In this document: piece by piece, positions 44,991 to 54,625 of the stretch | Layout of the letters: each line of letters begins with the position of its first letter | Position numbering within the stretch: position 1 is the first letter of the stretch | Assembly (NCBI GenBank): GCA_001939145.1 | Contig: LSRX01000068.1 | Span: 972,769 to 1,036,768, forward strand | Length of the DNA: 64,000 nt | Source: Symbiodinium microadriaticum | Taxonomy: Eukaryota > Sar > Dinophyceae > Suessiales > Symbiodiniaceae | Reading direction: 5' to 3' | Translations under genes and position numbers: made by a program | Notes under the pieces: model-generated | The model's database searches: none | What the model was told of the DNA's origin: nothing | What the model saw: only the letters and a program-made list of their open reading frames with translations

Positions 44991-45535
44991 CGTGTTGATA
45001 CTCCTGCATGCAAGTACTGTTTTTAGAGGCTCTTTTGCGTGGGTCTGGCAGAGCTTTATCGATCCAAGTGCCTACTTGCCCAAACACCATACTATACAAG
45101 GCTTGCATTACGATTCCTATAATGGATGGTCTAACATGCGACCGTCCGTTAATGCTCCAAACGCAAATATCTGACTGTCAGATACTCTGCCCAAAGGATA
45201 AGATCGCGTGTCTACCTGGATCCGGGATAGCAGCTTGAGGTGCCAGGGTTCACGTTTAGGGAAGGATGCCCTCAGACCGAAGCATTTCGCTGACAGAAAC
45301 CACTATCCTTTGTACAGTACTATATAATATACCGTGGATCCGCGAACCCGTGCGATTATGGTAATTTCGTACAGTTAACATAGTCCTGCAGGATCCATAC
45401 AGTCTCATCAAAATTGATGCTGCTTGCTGGTATCCGCCCAAAAAGCAATATGGAATCCACGAACCCCACCTTGCCGCCCTGCCGGATCTCTGCGTGGACC
45501 TGCGACCACCGGGCATCAGCAGGGTGCAGAACCCT
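44991..45535. other. Unique stretch, no recognised gene
   Basis: Heptamer-free, with short frames on both strands (45008-45238 plus, 45256-45516 minus) and no recognisable motif. Confidence 0.35.
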
Positions 45536-45623
45536 ACCCTATGCTTCCAGGGACCTTCTTGTTGGGTCCCGTAATGTACGGGGTCTAGGGCCCTAACTAT
45601 AAGGTCCTGGAAAGCCTAGGGCT
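45536..45623. mobile_element. Family C palindromic element, copy 2
   Basis: ACCCTATGCTTCCAGGGACC on the left, AGGTCCTGGAAAGCCTAGGG on the right; the centre GGTCTAGGGCCCTAACTATA is shared in reverse with other copies. Confidence 0.65.
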
Positions 45624-45986
45624 AAACCCTGAACCCGAACTGCTCAACTGCTCTACCACCTCGGCGATGGACACCTAAACCTTAACCTGAACCCAGGTAA
45701 ACATACCTTTTTAGGGTTCCATATTATGATTTAGTTCCTTCTATGATTCCATGTGTCCTGAAAAAGTGGTCTTTTGGGGTTGAAGCCTTGCAAATTCCAT
45801 GGTCACCCCTCGAGACCTTGCGCTCTACATCTTCAGGGCTTTGCGGGGAGAAGTCGAGGTATGCCTCGTCGCGCACTGCGACGAGGGCATCGCGCTCACT
45901 GACGGCAGCATTGAAGAGGAAGGCTATCTGAGCTAAACGGGGCGGAAGCTCAGCAAAAAAAATAATTGGAAGCACATCAGATATAG

Positions 45987-46083
45987 GTAGTTCTCTAAAT
46001 TAGGGTCCCTTTTGGGGTCCCGTTGAAAAGGGTGCCGTACTATATATTGGGGACTTAAAAAGGACCCTAATCTAGAGAACTAC
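45987..46083. mobile_element. Family B palindromic element, copy 1 (97 bp)
   Basis: GTAGTTCTCTAAATTAGGGT at the left and ACCCTAATCTAGAGAACTAC at the right; the centre AAGGGTGCCGTACTATATAT is shared with copies at 47552 and 54106. Confidence 0.75.
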
Positions 46084-46137
46084 TCAAAAGGGTCTGTAGA
46101 CCCTAGACATCTACCGTTGAGCCCTCAACATAGGTCT

Positions 46138-46224
46138 ACCCATAGGCCCCTAAGTAGTTCCGTTTTATGGTTCATATTTAGCATCCTATAAGGTAATCAT
46201 GGAAATACTAAGGAGCCTATGGGT
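46138..46224. mobile_element. MITE-A copy 6, inside a 24-bp direct repeat
   Basis: Left arm CCCATAGGCCCCTAAGTAGT and right end AGGAGCCTATGGG, with TA at each end; most of the inner right arm is shortened. TAGACCCTAGACATCTACCG and four more bases occur at 46097-46120, and again at 46224-46247 with one change. Confidence 0.8.
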
Positions 46225-46247
46225 AGACCCTAAACATCTACCGTTGA

Positions 46248-47107
46248 AGGTAAAAATCTAAATGCAAAGAACTGCAACGCTCCGGGCTCTGGACCTACTC
46301 CCGTTCCCTACGAGAGCAGGCAGCATCCTCTCCGAATAACTTTAAGAATTTAAGAGTTCTATATCGGGGCTATATTACAACTTTGTTGTAAGGGGTGGAC
46401 GAGAATAAACCTTCGTTGTAATTAAACTGGGTTTATGAAGAAGCAAGTTTAAAATCTATTCTACGATTCTACGGATTCTGCGATAAGACAGCAAGGTACC
46501 AAAAAGAGAACTCCACGAGATATGCAGACTACAGGCGGGTTTGGTCTCAGGCTAAGGGACAATAAACCGACTGGGGGAATTGAAGATTGCAGAGGGTGAC
46601 ACCCCCCCCCCCCGCCACCGCCCCGCAAGAAGCCCGTATGTAGCCCGAATATACAACGGAATGGAGCAATCTTCAACCAATGCAACAAAAATATACAACC
46701 CGCTTATTTACGGACATGTCTGTGCAACGTGTCCTAATCCGCAGGCAATAACCCTACACCCTAAACCCTAAACCGTACACCCTAAACCCTAAAACCCTAA
46801 ACCCTAAACCCTAAACCCCAAACTCCTTAAGCCCATCTCTCAGTTGCCGACCCTCTCCATGGCCGGATCAGGAGCGCTGTAAAGTTCGTTGGTTCAGAGT
46901 TTGGGTATCAGGGGCATGCGGGTCTATAGGGCCTATATAGGGCTTCTTAGGGTTTATGGTTTAGGGTTCAGCTATCATGGGCTGAGGGTTTGGAGTTTGA
47001 GTATCAGGAGTTCCCTTCTTTGGGGGGGGTGGTTAGGTATCAGGGCCTCCTGGGTCTTAAACTCGGGTTTAGAAGTCTTTGGGGTTCAGGGTTTAATTTG
47101 GGCTTCG
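46248..47107. other. Unique stretch then CCCTAAA/TTTAGGG text
   Basis: 46250-46740 is mostly unique with a C-run at 46600. CCCTAAA block 46748-46825 includes three to four perfect units. TTTAGGG-like words 46920-47107. Confidence 0.5.
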
Positions 47108-47207
47108 GCTTCATGGTATGCGCTTTTCATTTTAGGGTTCAGGGTTCCCTAAACCCTAAACCCTAAAGGGGCTTCATGGTATGCGTTTTTCATTTTAGGG
47201 TTCAGGG
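47108..47207. repeat. 37-bp direct duplication separated by CCCTAAA heptamers
   Basis: GCTTCATGGTATGCGCTTTT... (47108-47144) recurs at 47171-47207 with a single C/T change. Between them the sequence is GTTCC followed by three CCCTAAA copies, in the opposite orientation to the flanking TTTAGGG text. Confidence 0.8.
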
Positions 47208-47551
47208 CTCAGGGTTTAGGGCGAGTCTCTGTGTGCAGGCTGCGGGGCAGCTGGGCCGACCATGAACGGAAAGAGCTTTAGGGTGTAGGGTTTTAGGGTT
47301 GAGGGTTGGGGCACCCTGCGTCTTGCGAGTGAAGATCTTGTTATGACAGGCAAACTTTCATGATCTAGCCACAAGGCTACCAAGCACACATGCTTCTTTT
47401 GAGGCTAGTTTCGGGGGTTCGAGGCAGCAAGATCGTAGCAGCGAGTTGTCCACTTCAACGGAAGATGGGCTATGGTTGTTCTAGCATTGGGTTTGCCATT
47501 GGACTTAAGGAGGGAGGTGGTACCAACATCTACTAGGACCTCCATATTTCG

Positions 47552-47648
47552 GCAGTTCTCTAAATTAGGGCCCCGTTTAGGGTCCCTTTTAGAAGGGTGC
47601 CGTACTATCTTGGGGACCTAAAAGGGGGACCCTAATTTGGAGAACTAC
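47552..47648. mobile_element. Family B palindromic element, copy 2
   Basis: GCAGTTCTCTAAATTAGGGC / CCTAATTTGGAGAACTAC, with centre AGAAGGGTGCCGTACTATCT. Confidence 0.75.
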
Positions 47649-47687
47649 CCCCCATCATTCTAGCATGTTCTATGGCTTTCCCCAAAT

Positions 47688-47763
47688 TAACCCCCCAGGT
47701 AGCTACTACACAGGGCACTAGAGCCCCCTAGGGCCCTATATCGTAAGTACCTGGAGGGTTAGG
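47688..47763. mobile_element. Family E palindromic element, copy 2
   Basis: CCCCCCAGGTAGCTACTACA faces TATCGTAAGTACCTGGAGGG; diverged from the copy at 23846. Confidence 0.5.
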
Positions 47764-47942
47764 ATATGGCTTTCTGGTTCAGGATTCAGGATTGGGGTCT
47801 CTCAGAACGTTTCGGTTTCACCCACTTTCGGGCCCCCGCAGGGTCTTGAGGCTTGAGGCTTCAGGGCCGGAGCCGCTCCGAAGCACCTCCGCCCCCCGAA
47901 GCCTGGAAGTTGGACTTTGCGGTATCCCTTAGAGCCTCGGAG

Positions 47943-48060
47943 GATTTAGGGTTTAGGTATCCCCTTGGAGCCTAAACCCTCCAGGGTTTAGGGTTTAGGT
48001 ATCCCCTTGGAGCCTTAGGGGTGTAGGGTTTAGGGCTTAGGTATCCCCTTATTAGAGGGG
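47943..48060. repeat. Tandem of GGTTTAGGTATCCCCTTGGAGCC
   Basis: Three copies of a TTTAGG-TATCCCCTT-(GGAGCC) unit; between copies 1 and 2 is a short CCCTAAA-like inversion (AACCCTCCAGGGTTTAGGG). Confidence 0.8.
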
Positions 48061-48643
48061 CCGAAACGATCGCAGCTCCGGCGCCCAAGATCTGAAGACG
48101 CAAGGTTTCAGGACCTATGAACTTTGAAAGCATAGACTGGAAACCCATAAAAACTCCTGTCGAATTGCTTAGTCTTAGTTGTTTTTGAAATCTATGCCGC
48201 AACAAACATCTTTCTTCCACGGATTCGAACAAACTAAACACCCGACTCTTTTACCTATATCAAGCTTTGTAAAGCTGAAGCACTTAAACTTTCAACTCAA
48301 CCCTACAAGGCCCTAGAAGTAGACTCCCTGCTATAACGGACGCTCCCTGACCTGTCCATCCCTCGAAACCCCCAAAACCTCAACACCTAGACTAGGCCCT
48401 ATAAACCCTAAACCCAAATAAAGCCGAAACCCTAAACCCACATAAAACCTAAAGCCTATAAACCCAAATCAAACCCAAAGCCTAAACCCACCCAAACCCA
48501 AATGAAACCTAAAACCTAAACCCCACGGGGGACCCTTTTTGGTCGCTTCCTTGGTCTTCCTCTGCGGTCGCAGGCTGCCACTCATCCATGGCCGCTGCTC
48601 CGACTCCGCCTGACCGGCCTCGGTGTCGAAGGGAAAACTTTAG
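48061..48643. other. Unclassified and CCCTAAA text
   Basis: 48061-48370 unique with no recognised gene. CCCTAAA/ACCCAAAT text 48385-48525. Confidence 0.5.
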
Positions 48644-48727
48644 GGTTTTAGGGGTTTTAGGGTTCCTTTAAAGGGTTCCTTAAAGGGATCTATAGGGTTC
48701 CTTAAAGGGATCTGTAGGGGTTTAGGG
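48644..48727. repeat. 84-bp dispersed repeat, copy 1
   Basis: Contains two tandem GGGTTCCTTAAAGGGATCT units inside TTTAGGG-like ends. Identical base for base to 53948-54031. Confidence 0.9.
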
Positions 48728-50114
48728 GGTTTGGGGTTTAGGGGTTTAGGGGTTTTAGTGTTTAGGGTTTTAGGGTTTAGGGCTTGTTTCTTTTAGGGGG
48801 TTTAGGGGTTTATAGGGTCGTTCATGTTTTGTAAGTGTAGGGTTTAGGGTTTAGGGGTCTAGGGTGCAGGGTTGAGGGTTTGGGGTTTAGGGGCAAGTGT
48901 AAATCGCAATAGTAGTGATCATGACAGTGACTGCGGTAGTAAAATCCTTGGTCCTGGTGCTGTGATTGCAATCTGTGACGGTGGTGAACCCCTAAACCCT
49001 AAACCCTAAATGGACGAACTTAACAATCCTAGTGAGGCTTCGAGATTGGGGGCGAGGGCGTGGCTTCTTGATTGCTGCATTATTGAAAGCCCTATACCCT
49101 GAACCCGCCGCAACATCTTTTGAGGGACCAGCGTTTGGAGAGGAAACTTTAGAGAGTTTAGGGCTTAGAGATTAGTCTGTTCGGGGCTTGAAGGGTTCTT
49201 TTCTTTTTGACACGCCCCGGGGCTTAGGATTTTGGGGAGAGAGTTGAGTGTTGAGTGACCCCGGGCTTGCGGCTTGTAGTGTTTAGGGTTTAAGGTTGAG
49301 GGTTTAGGGCTCTGGCGAGGTGCAGTTTATGCCCTGCCGCGCAAAAACAAATATGCTGTCGCAGCATGTGGGGAGGGGGGGCTGGCGGATTCGCTACTGC
49401 ATAACTAGCCACCGCGCCTGTGTTGGTTTAGAGTTTCACCTTCTCGTCCCAGTGTAACAGTATAACTTCAAACCCTACAGATTCAACTGTCGCCTTCAGG
49501 ACTACATGCACAGCTGTATACCTCAGCCAAGGTTGGAAAGTGGTATGTAGTCGTTACTAGTGCGTAGTTGAAGCCTTAACCCAAAGGTAGCCTGAGTTTC
49601 TCCTGGTCGAAGCCGAGTGCATCGCGATCCGAAAGCTTTCGGCGAGGTAGCGGGCACGAAGACGCGCAAGCTGGCGGAGGAAGCAACCCTAAACCCTAAA
49701 CCCCAAACCCCAACCCCCAAACCCTAAAACGGCTTAAAATGGCTTGTCGGGCTCGGGTCTCAAGAGATTCAAACCCTCGAGCACCCATCCCTTGGCCCAA
49801 CATCGTTCCGACATAAGCCAACCTAGACCCTATAGACCCCAAGACGCTAAGGCACTAGGCCCGAAACCTCAAACAGACCTCTGCCCTCAAAGCCCAAAGC
49901 CCTGAACACGAAGCTTTAGGATCACTTTCGGTAGCTTCCAAACTCTTCAAACCCAAAATGTCCACCCTATAGACCCTAAACCCTAAACCCTAAGCCCTGA
50001 ACCCTAAACCCTAAACTCTGAACCCTAAACCCTGAACCTTAAACCCTAAACCCGGCGCAAGTCGGAAGCCCTAAGGCCCCTAAACGCGACACAAAAGACT
50101 AGGAAGGCAAATGG
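48728..50114. repeat. TTTAGGG then CCCTAAA blocks with unique spacers
   Basis: TTTAGGG 48728-48895; CCCTAAA 48990-49010; mixed sequence 49020-49680 without a recognised gene; CCCTAAA 49685-49728 and 49972-50055. Confidence 0.6.
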
Positions 50115-50210
50115 AGCTTTCCGAAAATTAGGGGTACCTTATTTTGGGGTCCTTATAGTTTTATAAGGATCCTACTATTCAGGGTACTACATTAGGGTCC
50201 CCTATTTCTA
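50115..50210. mobile_element. Imperfect inverted-repeat element
   Basis: AAATTAGGGGTACCTTAT at the left roughly mirrors CATTAGGGTCCCCTATTTC read in reverse complement at the right. Non-coding. Confidence 0.4.
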
Positions 50211-51090
50211 AACCCTAAACCCTAAACCCCCCATGGTGTAGGGTTTAGGGTCGCAACTCCTGTCTTGTAGAACCTCAAACACGAAGCTCTGAAACCCTAA
50301 ACCCTAAGCCGGTCTTTGCAAAAAGGAAAGTTAAGGCCCCCGGACCNAATGGAGCCGCCTGGTCCATGTCCACGGTCTCAAGTCCGGTGTGGGGGCCTCA
50401 TGGCTGTTCAGAAGCTTTAAGGTCCCGGTCCGGGTTTAGGGGTTTGGGGGTTTTAGGGTTTAGGGTTTTAGAGTTTAGGGGTTTGGGGGCTTGGGGGTTT
50501 AGGGTTTAGGGTTTAGGGGTTTAGAGTTTGGGGGTTGAGGGGTTTGGGGGCTTAGGGGTTTTGGGTTTAGGGGTTTAGGGGTTTGGGGGTTTAGAGTTTC
50601 GGGGTGTAGGGTTTAGAGGTTGGTGGTTTGGGGGTTTAGGGTTTAGGGGTTTAGGGTTTAGGAGGTTAATGTTTGAGAGTTTAGGGGTTCAGGGGACTGC
50701 TGTTTCGATGCTTCTGGAAACCCAACCCCTCAAATCTCAAAATCCGGAACCCCTTGAACCCTTAAGTCCAACGATCCCCTTGGGCAACGGCAGTTTCGCC
50801 ACCAGTGGCCCAGGCCGCCGCAGACCTTGCGATAGGGGATCCGGTTGCGGGATACATCGGATATCGACTAGCTTTATTTAGGGTTTATAGGGCTTGTGCA
50901 CCCTTTAAAAAACTTTGCCTCCGTGTAGCCTGAAGCCAAGTTCCGTCGCGTGGCTTAGGGCGTTGAGAACGCCGGGTTAACATGAGGTTAGGGGTTCAGG
51001 TTATTGTATGATAACTGATGAATTTGGGAAGGCGTGTGTGAGCAGCTTGCCATCCCTTCCAGAAAGAACCCTGGCAAATATGATGTTCCT
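50211..51090. repeat. Dense TTTAGGG block
   Basis: CCCTAAA 50210-50230; one undetermined base at 50347; TTTAGGG/TTTAGGGG text 50425-50690, among the densest in the window. 50700-51090 is unclassified. Confidence 0.65.
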
Positions 51091-51188
51091 ATATTAGTCT
51101 CCACTGTAGTTCCTTTTGGGGGTTACCTTATAGGCCCCTAAATCTAAATTTGGCTAAACCCAACAGAGTGAACTACAATGGGGGCTAT
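51091..51188. mobile_element. Diverged MITE-A relative, copy 12
   Basis: TAGTCTCCACTGTAGTTCC with TTACCTTATAGG on the left and GTGAACTACAATGGGGGCTA on the right; groups with the copies at 14930 and 37045. Confidence 0.5.
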
Positions 51189-51720
51189 AGATAGCACGAG
51201 GGAAAAACTGGCCATAACGATAACAGCGAAGTTTCCTCAAAACAGCAGATACTTTGGCCCCAAAAGGGTTGCTGCTGAGCAGCTTGTCGGCAAAAGCCCC
51301 CAAATGGGCTGCTACTGCATGTGTCTGTCAAGACATGAAGTTCAGACCGCTTCGCAGCCAAATCCATGTCCCTGAGTCCGAGTGGTTTACCCTACTTAAT
51401 GATTATAACGGACCCATTTATCTTGCCTTTATTCAAAGAACTCCTTGGTAACCCTAAACCCATACACGCCTCCAAACCCTAAACCCTGAACCCTTAAACG
51501 CCTCAAAACCCCCAAACCCCTAAACCCATAAACGCCTCTAAACCCTAAACCCCTAACCCACAAACGCCTCTAAACCCTAAACCCCTAAAGCCCTAGCGAC
51601 CCCTAAACGGCACCCAAAACCCTGGCTGAACAAAAAGGCGATTTCGCCTGGCCTGACAGGCGAAGTCGCGGGCAAGGAAGTTGTTGACTTCGGGGTGGGC
51701 TCCTGGGCAGCCGGCATCTT
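51189..51720. repeat. Unique 51189-51440, then CCCTAAA tandem with AACGCCTC inserts
   Basis: From 51448 a unit AAACGCCTCTAAACCCTAAA plus CCCCTAA recurs four times. No gene recognised in the unique part. Confidence 0.6.
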
Positions 51721-51802
51721 ACCCTATGCTTCCAAGGACCTTATCGTTAGGGCCCTAGACCCCTTTAGGGACCCAATAATTAGGTCCCTGGAAGCATAGG
51801 GT
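51721..51802. mobile_element. Family C palindromic element, copy 3 (best preserved)
   Basis: ACCCTATGCTTCCAAGGACC / GGTCCCTGGAAGCATAGGGT, with TTA outside on the left and TA on the right. Centre GGGCCCTAGACCCCTTTAGG. Confidence 0.75.
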
Positions 51803-52592
51803 TACTTGTCCTGGGTTTAAGGCTTTAGGGTTTGGGGGCTTGGGGTTTTGGGTTTGGTGTGTTTGCGGCTTAGGGTTTTGAGTTTAAGGGATTTGGGTTC
51901 TGGGCTTTGGGGTTTAAGGGTTTAGGGGTTTTGTCATTTACCTTTAAGGCTATATAGGGGCTAAGTACACGTTATTCTCCAAAAAGGTTCAGGTTACCTG
52001 CTCTACTGCCAGAGCCTGTACGACATGCAAGAAACAAATAGATTTTAACTATGGTTTGGTTTTCATCGTGATGTATAGACCCCTCTTAAGGCCTAACTAT
52101 ATACTAGATCGGTACATGGAGCTTTAGGGCATCTTGGTTTTCTGAGGTTCCGGGCTCTTCGGTCGTGACGTGTGGCCGCTGGGCAAGCGTCCAAGGCATA
52201 GGCGGCAGCGCTGCTCGCCGAGGGGGTCCTCTGTCGGTCCAGTTGAAACGGGCCGGAAGAGTCTTCTTTGGAGTTTTTTAATCGCAAAATCAAACTCCAC
52301 TCTCGTAATAATAAGAATAATAAAATAACAATAATAATAATAGAAGAATAATAAGGGTAAAGGAGACAGTCATGCAAGGTTAGGGGTTTAGAGCCACATA
52401 CTGCCAGCTACAGAGCAGGGTGAGAAAGATCCAGGAGTTCCGGGCCGAAAATCGCAGAGAACTGGGGTTCTGGCTGAGACTGAGCCCTGAACCGTAAGGC
52501 CTAAAGCGACAACTTAAGGGAATCTTTACCCTAAGGGTCCATGTACCCAAATAGTATGTACTTTGGCCCCAAAGTACCTATATAGGGACTAA
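51803..52592. other. TTTAGGG text, an ATA microsatellite and unclassified sequence
   Basis: TTTAGGG/TTTGGGG 51815-51925; (AAT)n near 52305-52355. CCCCAAAGTACCTATATAGG near 52564 matches the composite at 22428. Confidence 0.5.
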
Positions 52593-52687
52593 GGCCTAAA
52601 GCCTACCTGGAACCCAAAAGTAGGTAGAATCAGAGCCTTATTATAAGTTTTGGGCCATTCTTTTACCTACTTTTGGAGGTTTAGGTA
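52593..52687. mobile_element. Family D element, copy 2 (reverse orientation)
   Basis: On the minus strand it reads ACCTAAACCTCCAAAAGTAG, then GGCCCAAAACTTATAA, ending ACTTTTGGGTTCCAGG, matching 9360-9452. Confidence 0.6.
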
Positions 52688-53021
52688 CAGCTTAAATAAG
52701 GGAACCTTAAGCCATAGAACCTGGAGCCTGAAATCTACACCCTAAATCGAAAACCTCGAACCTTTAAGCCCTGAACCCTGAATCCTTACCAGGACCCCCC
52801 CCCCCCTCCGTGTCCTGTTTAAAGAGCCCTGAGGGTCCTTGATAGTGGGTATTTAGGGTACATTCAAGTCATGGGTATTTAGGGCTCATTAGAGTCATTA
52901 GAAGCTAGTTTTGGGGGTCCAGGCAGACCTTCGCCCTAAAGGTTGATCTTTTTCTCACCGGCGCTGGGTGCTGCGAGGCCCACCGAGGGTGAGTCGAACA
53001 ACCTCAGTCGACTTTCGTGGC

Positions 53022-53150
53022 GGCTTCTTAGAGTCTTACGGGGTTTAGGGCTATAGGCTTCAGGTGGCTTCTTAGAGTCTTACGGGGTTTAGGGCTGTAG
53101 GCTTTAGGTGGCTTCTTAGAGTCGGCGTTTAGGGCTATAGGCTCTAGGAG
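53022..53150. repeat. Three tandem ~45-bp units
   Basis: GGCTTCTTAGAGTCTTACGG followed by GGTTTAGGGCTATAGGCTT occurs twice in full and once shortened. Confidence 0.85.
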
Positions 53151-53947
53151 TCTAGGGTTTTAGAGCTTGTATGGCTCATGGCTATTGTCGGTTCGGGGTT
53201 GCATAGGCTTCGGAAAAGTCTCGTCGGAGTTGTGTTGGAACACAAATCAAACAACAACGAGGCCTTCCAACGTTGCAGTGCTGGGTTTTGGGGCGTAGGC
53301 TTCCGGGTGTGTCGGATCAGACTGCGGTTTCGGAAGCCCTAAGCTACCCGAAACCCTAAACCCCAAACCCCAAACCCTAAACCCCAAACCCTAAACCCTA
53401 AACCCCAAACCCCAAACCCCAAACCCTAAACCCCCGGCTCCCTAATCCAAGCCCTCTTTGCTGAGCTCCCTGGCCCGAGGCGGTCCCTGCGAAAAGCTCA
53501 ATGCTGTCGAAACTCCGAGCAGGTTCGTGCTTGCATGAAATAAACACGAACCTTGTTTGGAACCTGCCCAACTGACAGTTTTGCTTGGGTAGGGTTTGGG
53601 GTTTAGGGTTTAGGGGTCGGGGCTGTTGAGGGGGGTTCGGTAAACTCAAAGGAGGCAACACCCACTTAGTTTCAATGAAACCCTACGAACCTATCCTACC
53701 TCGCCCTACAAGCTTGTGCCCTAGCTTATGTAACCCTAAAGCCCCAAAAAGCTTATAAAACGCAAAAAACGCCACGTAAAAAAAAAAAAAAACATAAACA
53801 TAAACCCAAAAACCCTAAACCCTCAACCCTGAACCCTAAACCCCAAGCCCTAAGCCCTAAGCCGTGCCCGAGGAAAAGGCCCGCTTTGGAGCTGCGGGGC
53901 TCCGGCTGCGACTCCTCCGGGCCTCTTTTTTTGTCGAAGTTCACAGA
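53151..53947. repeat. CCCTAAA/CCCCAAA and unclassified sequence
   Basis: CCCTAAA/CCCCAAA 53345-53435; TTTAGGG 53590-53620; an A-run and CCCTAAA 53780-53865. The rest is unclassified. Confidence 0.55.
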
Positions 53948-54031
53948 GGTTTTAGGGGTTTTAGGGTTCCTTTAAAGGGTTCCTTAAAGGGATCTATAGG
54001 GTTCCTTAAAGGGATCTGTAGGGGTTTAGGG
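53948..54031. repeat. 84-bp dispersed repeat, copy 2
   Basis: Base-for-base identical to 48644-48727. A related inverted, diverged version (AAGGAACCCTATAGATCCCT) lies near 27672. Confidence 0.9.
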
Positions 54032-54105
54032 TTTTAGGTTTTAGGAGTTTGGGGAGGTTCAGAGGTTAGGGTTCGGGGTTTTAGGGGTTAGGGTTTAGGG
54101 TATAG

Positions 54106-54200
54106 GTAGCTCTCAAAAATAGGATCCCTTTTGGGGGTACTGTTTATAAGGGTGCCGTGCTATATTGGGGACCGCAACAGGTGTAAATTGGAGAACTACC
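54106..54200. mobile_element. Family B palindromic element, copy 3
   Basis: GTAGCTCTCAAAAATAGGAT / TGTAAATTGGAGAACTAC, with centre AAGGGTGCCGTGCTATATTG; the most diverged of the three. Confidence 0.65.
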
Positions 54201-54299
54201 CACATAGGTTTAGGGTTTGGGGCTTTAGGGTTTAGGGCTTTAGGGTTCAGGGCTTTAGGGTTTCAGGGTTTTAGGGTTTAGGGATTGGCTTGAGGGTTT

Positions 54300-54625
54300 A
54301 ATGGAGCCGACATTAATAATTGTAGAATAGGGTTTTTGTTGGGGGAGCTAGTATACTCTGATTTAGGGCTTTAGGGTTTAATGTAGGGGCGTTAATAGCT
54401 AGGAAAGGGTTTTTATAATTTAGGGCTTTAGAGTTTAATGTAGGGGCCGTAATAATTAGAATAGGGTTTTGGGGAATATCATGCTATAATTTAGGGCTTT
54501 AGGGTTAATGTAGGGGCCTTAGTAGTTAGAATAGGGTGTGTGGGGATATATACTCTAACTCTAATAAGCCATCCCCCAAAATAGTATTGGTAAGTATTTG
54601 GACCCCTACATTTTGGGTTATCCTA
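54300..54625. repeat. Family H: tandem duplicated element
   Basis: The unit TTTAATGTAGGGGCCTTAAT with AGAATAGGGTTTTGGGG recurs four times. The final copy is closed by an inverted end (GGACCCCTACATTTTGGG), suggesting a MITE whose left end has been tandemly duplicated. Related single elements lie at 8921-9036 and 56800-56921. Confidence 0.7.

Noticed and set aside
44060-45108. Long Cys/Val/Ser, Thr/Asp/Arg and Tyr/Leu/Ser frames, up to 222 residues
   Set aside because: They are periodic translations of microsatellites.
45640-45680. A-box-like GGTGGTAGAGCAG on the minus strand
   Set aside because: The B-box-like GTTCGGGTTCAGG follows almost directly, leaving no room for an anticodon arm; at most a relic.
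47333-47397. tRNA-like text on the minus strand (GGTAGCC..., GCCTGTCATAACAAG)
   Set aside because: No acceptor stem and no GGTTCRANTCC B-box could be found; the anticodon stem does not pair.
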